A stretch of DNA of 24,283 bases from an uncultured Eubacterium sp. (GTDB lineage Bacteria; Bacillota; Clostridia; Peptostreptococcales; Anaerovoracaceae): NCBI GenBank assembly GCA_937966095.1, contig CALCKF010000056.1, positions 1-24,283 on the forward strand, in the 5' to 3' direction. Numbering within the stretch: position 1 is the first letter of the stretch; the number at the start of each line of letters is the position of its first letter. The notes beneath the pieces are model-generated. The model saw nothing but the letters and a program-made list of their open reading frames with translations, ran no database searches and was not told where the DNA came from. The position numbers were made by a program, and so were the translations under genes. This document shows, piece after piece, positions 7,887 to 14,709 of the stretch.

Positions 7887-10322
7887 ATGGTACGACTGGA
7901 ACATGTAAACAAATATTTCAATAAAAACAGAAAAAATGAAATCCATGTAATAAATGAAACTTCTCTTGAAATGGAAAGCAAGGGTCTTATTGCACTGCTG
8001 GGTCCGAGCGGATGCGGAAAAACGACGCTGCTTAATGTAATCGGAGGTCTTGACAAGGTAAACGGCGGGCAGGTATATATCAATGGTGAAAGGATAACCG
8101 GAAGGACATCGGGGAAAATAGATAAAATAAGGAACCTGAATATCGGATATATATTCCAGAATTATAATCTGATCGATAACATGACTGTTTTCGATAATGT
8201 CGCGATAGCTCTCAGGATGGTGGGAGTAAAAGATCCGGATGAGATAGAGCAAAAGGTTTCATACGTTCTTGAGAAGGTAGGAATGTACAGGTATCGCAAC
8301 AGATTTGCCGATATGCTGTCGGGCGGCGAGAAACAGAGAGTAGGCATAGCCAGAGCTATAGTGAAGAATCCTGCTGTAGTCATAGCTGATGAGCCAACCG
8401 GTAATCTTGACAGCAGAAACACTCTTGAGGTAATGAATATAATAAAATCTATTTCAGAGGAAAAGCTTGTCATACTGGTCACGCATGAGGAAGAGCTTGC
8501 CGGCTTTTACGCTTCCAGGATAATAAGACTTCTTGACGGTAAAATCATTTCTGATATGGATAATGACAGTGCAGGCAGTCTGGATTACAGAGTAGAGAAC
8601 AAGATATATCTTAAAGATATAAGAGATCATAAACGTCTTAGGACAGGAAAGTACGATATAGATTTCTATAACGACAGCGGAGACGATATAAAGCTGGATA
8701 TAGTTGTGAAAAACGGCAATATATATATAAAAACAAAGGAAAAAGGTGAAAGGATAGAGGTCATAGATGAAAATTCCAGCATGGAGCTGGTCGATGCTCA
8801 TTATACCAAGCTGACAAGAGACAATAATGACAAAAGCAGCTTTGATATATCAAAACTGGCTGCAGAGGGCCAGCGCAGGTACAGATCTGTCATAAGTCCG
8901 TTTGCCATGATCGGCAGAGGATTCAAAGCACTGTCTGATTATAATATACTCAAAAAGATACTTTTGGTTGGATTTCTTATATCATCCATGTTTATAACAT
9001 ATTCAGTCAGCAACATATGCGGAGTAATGAATATAACTGATGACGAATTCGTTACAGCAGATAAATCATATCTTACTATAGTGAGTAAAAAGACAAGCGT
9101 AGATACATATCTGAAATATGAGAATGATGAAGTCTTCAGGTATATTATGCCGGGTGATTCGAAAATATCGCTTTCCATGCCTTTTGACGGTTATTTCCAG
9201 ACAAAATGGGCATCTGCTCTGATACAGGGATCTCTGTCAGACTATGGCAAACTTACCACAGGAAGCCTGATATACGGAAGGATTCCTGAAAACAGTAATG
9301 AAATAGCTGTAGATAAAATGATACTTAAAAAAGTTATAGATGATCAGATGACTAAAACGGCAGGATACGGTACGTTAAAGAGCTTTGTGGGTGGTGTTGT
9401 AAAGGTGGCTAATATGCCTGACATGACTATCGTAGGAGTGACGGATCTTGAAAGCCCATGTATCTATGCGGCACAGGATATATTTATCAACCTTATCGCA
9501 AATTCACAGGATGGTGAAAACAGCGGGGAGGATACAGGAAGTGTATCGGAAAAAAGCAATATAATAGACTACACGCTAAAAGAATCACAGGTTAGTCTAA
9601 GTAAGGGAAAATGGCCGGTCAATGATTATGAGACTATAGTAAATGAAAAATATAAAGACAGCATGCCTCTGAACAAAACGATATCACAGAAGGTGAATGA
9701 TACAAGTCTGAAGGTGGTGGGGTACTACACGGATAAGTATGATAGTGATTTCATGCTGGTAAATAACAATACGATAAAGTACAGTCTTATAAACAGCAAG
9801 ACAAATATAACAGCATGCCCTGAAGACAAAGATACTGCTGTAAAACAGCTCCGTGAGGAAGGTGTAAATGTCAGAGATATATATGAGGAGAGCAGGACAA
9901 GCTACAGGGACAAGATGTGGTCTTCCATATTTTCAACTATAGTGATGGCAGGTGTAGTTATGCTTGTTTCATTTATAGAGATATACTTGATAATACGGGC
10001 ATCATTCCTGTCAAGAGTCAAAGAGGTAGGAGTGTACAGAGCCATAGGAGTTAAAAAGGGAGATATATACCGGATGTTTACAGGGGAGATATTTGCGATA
10101 ACCACTGTAGCAAGTCTGCCCGGGTTTGTGCTTATGGCATATATACTACATAAGCTTTCGGGAATGACATATTTCAGTGACATGTTTCTCGTCACGCCTT
10201 CGATACTGTTTATATGCCTTTTATTGATATACGGACTGAATATCGTATTTGGGCTGCTGCCTGTTTTCAGAACGATAAGAAAAACTCCGGCGTTGATATT
10301 GAGCAGGACAGATATAAACTGA
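7887..10322 (+). CDS. ABC transporter, fused ATPase-FtsX-type permease (subunit B)
   Basis: An 811-residue partner of the preceding protein. ATPase: Walker A GPSGCGKTT 39-47, signature LSGGE 144-148, Walker B VVIADE 164-169, switch His200. Between the ATPase and the first helix (about 357-374) lies a segment of about 110 residues (about 235-345) rich in alternating beta-like sequence (for example YDIDFYND and NGNIYIKTK) that the first subunit lacks. A large extracellular domain follows, then three C-terminal helices (about 675-700, 730-755 and 765-795). The start is ATG 7887, not the upstream in-frame ATG at 7857, because GAGGAGG lies 9 nt before it and the longer form would overlap subunit A. 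Both ATPase sites look intact. A heterodimer with subunit A is the natural inference. Confidence 0.9.
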   Translation: MVRLEHVNKYFNKNRKNEIHVINETSLEMESKGLIALLGPSGCGKTTLLNVIGGLDKVNGGQVYINGERITGRTSGKIDKIRNLNIGYIFQNYNLIDNMTVFDNVAIALRMVGVKDPDEIEQKVSYVLEKVGMYRYRNRFADMLSGGEKQRVGIARAIVKNPAVVIADEPTGNLDSRNTLEVMNIIKSISEEKLVILVTHEEELAGFYASRIIRLLDGKIISDMDNDSAGSLDYRVENKIYLKDIRDHKRLRTGKYDIDFYNDSGDDIKLDIVVKNGNIYIKTKEKGERIEVIDENSSMELVDAHYTKLTRDNNDKSSFDISKLAAEGQRRYRSVISPFAMIGRGFKALSDYNILKKILLVGFLISSMFITYSVSNICGVMNITDDEFVTADKSYLTIVSKKTSVDTYLKYENDEVFRYIMPGDSKISLSMPFDGYFQTKWASALIQGSLSDYGKLTTGSLIYGRIPENSNEIAVDKMILKKVIDDQMTKTAGYGTLKSFVGGVVKVANMPDMTIVGVTDLESPCIYAAQDIFINLIANSQDGENSGEDTGSVSEKSNIIDYTLKESQVSLSKGKWPVNDYETIVNEKYKDSMPLNKTISQKVNDTSLKVVGYYTDKYDSDFMLVNNNTIKYSLINSKTNITACPEDKDTAVKQLREEGVNVRDIYEESRTSYRDKMWSSIFSTIVMAGVVMLVSFIEIYLIIRASFLSRVKEVGVYRAIGVKKGDIYRMFTGEIFAITTVASLPGFVLMAYILHKLSGMTYFSDMFLVTPSILFICLLLIYGLNIVFGLLPVFRTIRKTPALILSRTDIN

Positions 10323-10370
10323 TTTCTGATACAGCTAAATAAATAGATTCAATAAAAAAGCAATAGTGTT

Positions 10371-10399
10371 TTGACTTTTATCGTATTGTATGATATACT
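10371..10399 (+). promoter_or_regulatory. Strong promoter of tRNA-Glu
   Basis: TTGACT (10371-10376), exactly 17 bp, then TATACT (10394-10399) with an extended -10 TG at 10391-10392. Predicted start is about 10 bases before the tRNA 5' end. Confidence 0.8.
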
Positions 10400-10416
10400 T
10401 TCGTTTGTGACAACGG

Positions 10417-10491
10417 GCTCTCATGGTCAAGTGGTCAAGACGCTAGCCTCTCACGCTGGAATCAGGGGTTCGACTCCCCTTGGGAGTACCA
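10417..10491 (+). tRNA. tRNA-Glu (anticodon CTC)
   Basis: A complete 75-nt cloverleaf can be folded by hand. Acceptor GCTCTCA pairs with TGGGAGT (two G-U pairs), D-stem GTC/GAC, anticodon stem CTAGC/GCTGG with loop CTCTCAC, giving anticodon CTC at 10450-10452. The T-stem is AGGGG/CCCCT with loop TTCGACT, then discriminator A and an encoded CCA at 10489-10491. It reads GAG codons. The GGTCAAGTGGTCAAGAC D-arm is typical of bacterial tRNA-Glu. It is a stand-alone unit with its own promoter and terminator. Confidence 0.95.
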
Positions 10492-10500
10492 ATATCAAAA

Positions 10501-10536
10501 ATGAGCATTGAATTTATCATTCAATGCTCATTTTTT
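10501..10536 (+). terminator. Intrinsic terminator of tRNA-Glu
   Basis: ATGAGCATTGAAT and ATTCAATGCTCAT form a perfect 13-bp stem with a 5-nt loop, followed by five or six T. Four A residues precede the stem, so it may also work weakly for the convergent gene on the minus strand. Confidence 0.9.
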
Positions 10537-10559
10537 AGTTTTGTACATCATCAGATGAT

Positions 10560-11156
10560 TTACAGTTTTTCGAAATCCGAAGCGCCGTGTTTGCATATAG
10601 GGCAGATGAAATCAGGTGGAAGGACATCTCCCTCATATACATACCCGCATATCTTGCATACCCAGCCTTTTGAGGCTTTTTTCGGCGACTCCTTTATATT
10701 CTTGTGATAATAGTCATAAGTTACCGAAGGATGATCGGAGAGGACTTTGCCGTCTGTCACGTCAGCAAGGAACAGTGTATGGGTGCCGAGATCGAGAGTG
10801 GATATAACTTTAGCTGAAAGAAAGCTGTTGGAGCCTTCCGTTATATAAGGAAGTCCGTTATCACTTATTTCTGCAGGGAATCTTTCAAACTTATCCACGT
10901 TCCTTCCGCTCTGGAAGCCAAAGTGTTTGAATGTTTCAAATCGGACATTTTCGCTTAATATCGATACGTTGAATTCACCGGTTTCCATTATAATATCGTG
11001 GGTGTAATTGTTTTTGTTGACGGCTATGGTCACCTTATTGGGTGACGTAGTTACCTGCTGCAGCGTGTTGATTATGCAGCCGTTCATTTTGTCCCCCTTC
11101 TTTGCTGTAAGGACATAGAGACCGTAACTTATCTTGAACATAACATTGTTATCCAT
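10560..11156 (-). CDS. Flavin reductase-rubredoxin fusion (high-molecular-weight rubredoxin type)
   Basis: A 198-residue cytosolic electron carrier. Residues 1 to about 155 form an FMN-binding flavin reductase-like domain (SYGLYVLTAKKGDKMNG and TTSPNKVTIAVNK are typical). Residues 162-198 are a rubredoxin with C167xxC170GYVY and C185PxC188, ending in GASDFE. Such fusions (Hrb in Moorella) pass electrons from NAD(P)H oxidoreductases to flavodiiron proteins that remove oxygen or nitric oxide in anaerobes; this role is inferred from the family. The start is ATG at 11156 because AAAGGAG lies 9 nt upstream; an in-frame upstream start at 11192 would overlap the lipoprotein gene. It lies 32 bp after the lipoprotein stop and is likely in the same transcript. 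Confidence 0.9.
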   Translation of the reverse strand: MDNNVMFKISYGLYVLTAKKGDKMNGCIINTLQQVTTSPNKVTIAVNKNNYTHDIIMETGEFNVSILSENVRFETFKHFGFQSGRNVDKFERFPAEISDNGLPYITEGSNSFLSAKVISTLDLGTHTLFLADVTDGKVLSDHPSVTYDYYHKNIKESPKKASKGWVCKICGYVYEGDVLPPDFICPICKHGASDFEKL

Positions 11157-11188
11157 TTTGATATTCTCCTTTCTTTTATATATCGTGA

Positions 11189-11776
11189 TCATTTGTCAGA
11201 TCCGCTGCTGTCAGTATCATCTTTTGACATATCAGGATCAGTAAGTTCCTTGAGACTGGATATGCTTTCTGTGAAGATCTTTTCGTTGGAACCGAAATAT
11301 TTGTCTACAGCCATCACGAAATACATATAATAACATTTATCGCTTTCCATGAACATGACCATACCGCTGATACCGTCTTTCAGGCTGTATTCATAGGCCT
11401 CGCTGTTTGTAATGAAATCTGCCGGCTTGATCTCAGCTTCATTGAGATCAGATTCTGTCAGGATATCACCCAGGATATTGACCATGGCATAATCGCGGTA
11501 TGATTCAAGATCATGAGCGATGTAGCCGGCCTGATTTTTTGACAGGCACTGTACCTTGATATTGACGGTATCATTTTTGTTGGATATATCAAGGGTGTTT
11601 TCCGGCGATTCACTGTCAGATATCCATGAATCCTCTTTTTCAGCTGGAAGCTCGATGGAAAATGACCCATCTGCGCTGGAATAGCTTGTAAGATCGCCTT
11701 TCAGAGAAGAACTGCCACATGATGTCAGCAGTAAGCATATTATTATCAGCGATAAAAAGGGCAATACTTTTTTCAT
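11189..11776 (-). CDS. Predicted lipoprotein of unknown function
   Basis: A 195-residue exported protein with a short positively charged N-terminus, a hydrophobic stretch and the lipobox LTSC (Cys20), so it should be lipidated and held on the outer face of the membrane. After a Ser/Gly linker the mature part begins GSFSIELPAE..., resembling the opening strands of PsbP-like/DUF lipoproteins in Bacillota, but I cannot name a family. The C-terminus is a hydrophilic Asp/Ser-rich tail. The ATG at 11776 is chosen because AAGGAG lies 9 nt before it; nine extra codons upstream lack such a site. It is the first gene of a two-gene unit with the rubredoxin fusion and is divergent from the TetR-family gene. 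Confidence 0.8.
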   Translation of the reverse strand: MKKVLPFLSLIIICLLLTSCGSSSLKGDLTSYSSADGSFSIELPAEKEDSWISDSESPENTLDISNKNDTVNIKVQCLSKNQAGYIAHDLESYRDYAMVNILGDILTESDLNEAEIKPADFITNSEAYEYSLKDGISGMVMFMESDKCYYMYFVMAVDKYFGSNEKIFTESISSLKELTDPDMSKDDTDSSGSDK

Positions 11777-11805
11777 GTTAAAAATCTCCTTGCGATATAG
11801 CATTA

Positions 11806-11820
11806 AAACTGATGCAGTTT
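11806..11820. promoter_or_regulatory. Inverted repeat at the predicted start of the lipoprotein transcript
   Basis: AAACTG (11806-11811) and CAGTTT (11815-11820) form a perfect 6-bp inverted repeat around ATG. It overlaps the predicted +1 (about 11815) of the minus-strand promoter at 11822-11852. It could be an operator or a short 5' hairpin. Function is inferred only from position. Confidence 0.35.
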
Positions 11821-11821
11821 C

Positions 11822-11852
11822 AGTATATCACAAACGGCAGAGAAATGTGCAA
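11822..11852 (-). promoter_or_regulatory. Predicted promoter of the lipoprotein-rubredoxin unit
   Basis: On the minus strand TTGCAC (11852-11847), 16 bp, then TATACT (11827-11822) with an extended -10 TG, i.e. TGATATACT. It lies about 30 bp from the divergent promoter of the TetR-family gene. Confidence 0.55.
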
Positions 11853-11856
11853 AAAC

Positions 11857-11888
11857 TTGAAATGTCAGAAGCGATATTGTGATATAAT
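11857..11888 (+). promoter_or_regulatory. Predicted promoter of the TetR-family gene
   Basis: TATAAT at 11883-11888 with an extended -10 TG (TGATATAAT). TTGAAA at 11857-11862 is 20 bp away, too far for a good -35. A start near 11895 means translation cannot begin at the upstream in-frame ATG at 11812 and favours ATG 11923. Confidence 0.5.
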
Positions 11889-11922
11889 AAAGCATCTGTA
11901 TAAAATGAAAGGCATGGGAAAT

Positions 11923-12489
11923 ATGGCAGATCTTACTAAACAGGCTCTTGCGGTTTCGATTTCAGAGCTTTTGAAGATCAGACCTCTAGACAGGATCACT
12001 ATAAAAGATATAACAGACAGATGCGGTGTTACCAGAAACACTTTCTATTATCATTTTCACGATATATATGATCTGTGCAGCTGGATATTCCTGAGACAGG
12101 CAGAGGAGATCTTAAACACATATAAATGTGAAGAATCATGGAAGAATGGCTTTCTCGCAGGACTTAATTATCTTTATAACAACAAGAGCATGATATATCA
12201 CGTTTACAGATCAGTAAGCAAAACCGAGCTTGACAGATATCTGTACAGAGTTACTGAAAAATATGCTCTTGGACTTATAGAGGCTAAAGCTGCTGATATG
12301 ACAGTAAGTGAGAAAACAAAGAAGGTGGCCGCGGACTTTTACAAGAATGCTTTTGTGGGGAGCATTTGGCAGTGGATAGAAGAGGATATGAAAACCGAAC
12401 CGGAAATGCTGGCGGTTTTGTGTGACAGCATATTCAGAGGAACGATCATGGAAGCCTTGGAAAATATAGAAAAAGTGCTTGAATATTAG
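11923..12489 (+). CDS. TetR/AcrR-family transcriptional regulator (DhaS-like)
   Basis: A 188-residue DNA-binding protein. The N-terminus MADLTKQALAVSISELL followed by ITIKDITDRCGVTRNTFYYHF is the TetR helix-turn-helix, in the form seen in DhaS-type members (TetR C-terminal domain 8 group). The all-helical C-terminus would bind a ligand. Its position directly before an MmpL transporter gene on the same strand suggests that it controls that efflux locus, and perhaps itself and the divergent lipoprotein. The start at 11923 is chosen from family alignment and from the promoter at 11883; the longer frame from 11812 would begin upstream of that promoter. A strong terminator follows, so the transporter genes need their own promoter. 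Confidence 0.85.
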   Translation: MADLTKQALAVSISELLKIRPLDRITIKDITDRCGVTRNTFYYHFHDIYDLCSWIFLRQAEEILNTYKCEESWKNGFLAGLNYLYNNKSMIYHVYRSVSKTELDRYLYRVTEKYALGLIEAKAADMTVSEKTKKVAADFYKNAFVGSIWQWIEEDMKTEPEMLAVLCDSIFRGTIMEALENIEKVLEY

Positions 12490-12509
12490 GGAAATTTATA
12501 CAATTGATG

Positions 12510-12542
12510 CAGCATGCACAAATTTTGTGCATGCTGTTTTTT
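12510..12542 (+). terminator. Intrinsic terminator after the TetR-family gene
   Basis: CAGCATGCACAAA (12510-12522) is followed after one base by its perfect complement TTTGTGCATGCTG (12524-12536), then six T. The innermost A-T pairs open to make the loop. Confidence 0.9.
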
Positions 12543-12624
12543 CTGTTTATAGAAAAGGAGCATGAGCTGATTTAAACTTAAACAGTATATCGGATATTGA
12601 TTTGCATGAGAGGTGATAACATTG

Positions 12625-14709
12625 ATGCTAAAATTTGGAAAAGCTGTTGCCGGAAAAAGAAAGATTATTCTTTTTGTAGCAGTCCTGCTTTTGATTCCGT
12701 CTTTTTTCGGCATAGCCATGACCAAAATAAATTACGATGTGCTGTATTATCTGCCTGATGATATAGAAACGATGAAGGGGCAGGATATCCTTCTGGATGA
12801 GTTTGGAAAAGGCGGTTTTTCCATGGTAATGGTAGAAGGTATGGAAAAAAAGGATGTTGCCGCATTGAAATCTGAAATCGAAAAGGTAGACCACGTGGAC
12901 AGTGTTATATGGTATGACAGCATAATGGATATAAGTGTGCCATATGAGATAATACCGGAAAATATTTATAAGGAGTTCAATAATGGAAATACAACTTTAA
13001 TGGCGGTTTTTTTCGATTCGGCGGTTTCTTCCAATGAGAGCATGAAAGCGGTCGATGATATACGGCATATAGGAAAAGAACAGTGCTTTGTGAGCGGGAT
13101 GTCCGCCTTTGTTACTGATCTGAAGGAGCTTGCGGAAAAGGAAGAACCTGTATATGTTGCCATGGCAGTGGTTCTGGCGTGTATCGTACTTGCGGTATTT
13201 ATGGATTCATGGATAATACCTGTACTGTTTATCGCAGGGATAGGTATGGCCATCGTATATAATATGGGGTCAAATGCTTTTATGGGGCAGATATCGTATA
13301 TAACGAAGGCATTGAGTGCTGTGCTGCAGCTTGGGGTGACTATGGATTACTCCATATTTCTGTGGCACAGCTATGAGGAAGAACGGGCAAAGCCTGGCAG
13401 GGATAAGGAAGAAGCCATGTCCCATGCCATAGCTAATACTATAACTTCTGTCACCGGAAGCTCCGTTACAACTATTGCCGGATTCCTGGCTTTGTGCTTT
13501 ATGACGTTCACCTTAGGCAGAGACTTGGGTATAGTTATGGCAAAAGGTGTTCTGCTGGGAGTCATAGCATGTGTGACGGTACTGCCTTCGCTTATACTTG
13601 TTTTTGATAATGCTATAGAAAAAACAAGACATAACGGCATCATGCCGAAGTTTGACAGATTGTCAGGGATCGTTGTGAAAAAGCCGGTTGTATTTATACT
13701 GATATTTTTTGCTCTGCTTGTACCGTCTTTTATCGGATATTCGAATACAGATGTATATTACAACCTGGACCAGAGCGTGCCGAAAACGCTGCCGTTCCAC
13801 ATAGCCAATGATAAGCTGGAAAAGGATTTCGATATGAATTCTACTCATATGCTGCTTGTGGATGCGGATATGAAGAAAAAAGACATACAGGAAATGATAA
13901 GAGAGATAGATCAGGTGGACGGTGTGAAATATACACTGGGAATGGAAAGTATAACAGGTCCGTCGGTTCCAGATAATATGGTGCCGTATTCTTTGGAAAA
14001 GTCGCTTAAGAGTGATGAATACCAGCTTCTGGTAATAAATTCCGAATATAAGGTTGCAAGCGATAAAGTCAACAGGCAGATAGACAGCATAAACAGTATA
14101 GTGAAAAAATATGACAGTAAAGGCATGCTTATCGGTGAAGCCCCATGTACTAAAGACCTGATAAGCATAACCGACAAGGACTTCAAGATCGTAAGCGTGA
14201 TATCTATACTGGCTGTATTCATTATAATAGCGGTGGTACTTAAATCCATATCGCTTCCTGTCATACTGGTGGCTGTGATAGAGCTCGCTATATTTATAAA
14301 TCTGGGAATCCCTTATTATACCGGTACGGTGCTGCCTTTTATAGCTTCTATATGTATAAGCACGATACAGCTCGGGGCAACCGTAGACTATGCAATACTC
14401 ATGACTACAAGATATAAACGTGAAAGATATGAGGGAAAAAGCAAAGAAGAAGCCATAAGGACAGCTCATTCCATGTCGATGCCGTCGATAGCGGTCAGTG
14501 CAGCCGGATTTTTTGCAGCCACTTTTGGCGTCGGGCTGTATTCAGATATAGATATCATAAGTTCGTTATGCGGTCTTATGGCAAGAGGAGCAGTTATAAG
14601 CATGCTGGTAGTGATGTTCATACTGCCTTCTATGTTCATGGTGCTGGATAAGTTGATAATAAAGACAAGCAGGGGCTTTACAGGAGGAAAAGAAAATGAA
14701 GTGTATTAG
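12625..14709 (+). CDS. MmpL-family RND transporter
   Basis: A 694-residue polytopic membrane protein with the internal duplication of MMPL/RND transporters. Each half has one helix, an extracellular domain and a block of about five helices. The proton-relay Asp-Tyr pairs of the fourth helix in each half are present: D241-Y242 (LGVTMDYSIFL) and D588-Y589 (LGATVDYAIL), as in mycobacterial MmpL3. Members use the proton gradient to move lipids, lipopeptides or hydrophobic drugs. ATG 12625 is chosen because AGGTGA ends 8 nt before it; TTG 12622 or GTG 12613 are also in frame, but GTG 12613 lies inside that Shine-Dalgarno. The next gene overlaps the 3' end by 14 bp, so the two are translationally linked. 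Substrate unknown. Confidence 0.9.
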   Translation: MLKFGKAVAGKRKIILFVAVLLLIPSFFGIAMTKINYDVLYYLPDDIETMKGQDILLDEFGKGGFSMVMVEGMEKKDVAALKSEIEKVDHVDSVIWYDSIMDISVPYEIIPENIYKEFNNGNTTLMAVFFDSAVSSNESMKAVDDIRHIGKEQCFVSGMSAFVTDLKELAEKEEPVYVAMAVVLACIVLAVFMDSWIIPVLFIAGIGMAIVYNMGSNAFMGQISYITKALSAVLQLGVTMDYSIFLWHSYEEERAKPGRDKEEAMSHAIANTITSVTGSSVTTIAGFLALCFMTFTLGRDLGIVMAKGVLLGVIACVTVLPSLILVFDNAIEKTRHNGIMPKFDRLSGIVVKKPVVFILIFFALLVPSFIGYSNTDVYYNLDQSVPKTLPFHIANDKLEKDFDMNSTHMLLVDADMKKKDIQEMIREIDQVDGVKYTLGMESITGPSVPDNMVPYSLEKSLKSDEYQLLVINSEYKVASDKVNRQIDSINSIVKKYDSKGMLIGEAPCTKDLISITDKDFKIVSVISILAVFIIIAVVLKSISLPVILVAVIELAIFINLGIPYYTGTVLPFIASICISTIQLGATVDYAILMTTRYKRERYEGKSKEEAIRTAHSMSMPSIAVSAAGFFAATFGVGLYSDIDIISSLCGLMARGAVISMLVVMFILPSMFMVLDKLIIKTSRGFTGGKENEVY

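Noticed and set aside
10480..10807. Plus-strand open frames across the tRNA terminator and rubredoxin gene
   Set aside because: They start inside the tRNA 3' end and run antisense through conserved rubredoxin cysteines.
12559..12570. Mini-ORF (ATG AGC TGA) after AAAGGAG upstream of the MmpL gene
   Set aside because: Two codons with poor spacing; not supportable as a leader peptide.
13663..14469. Long minus-strand open frame (268 codons) opposite the MmpL gene
   Set aside because: Rich in Tyr, His and Arg with no motif, no ribosome site, and lies fully inside a well-supported membrane-protein gene on the other strand; a shadow frame.
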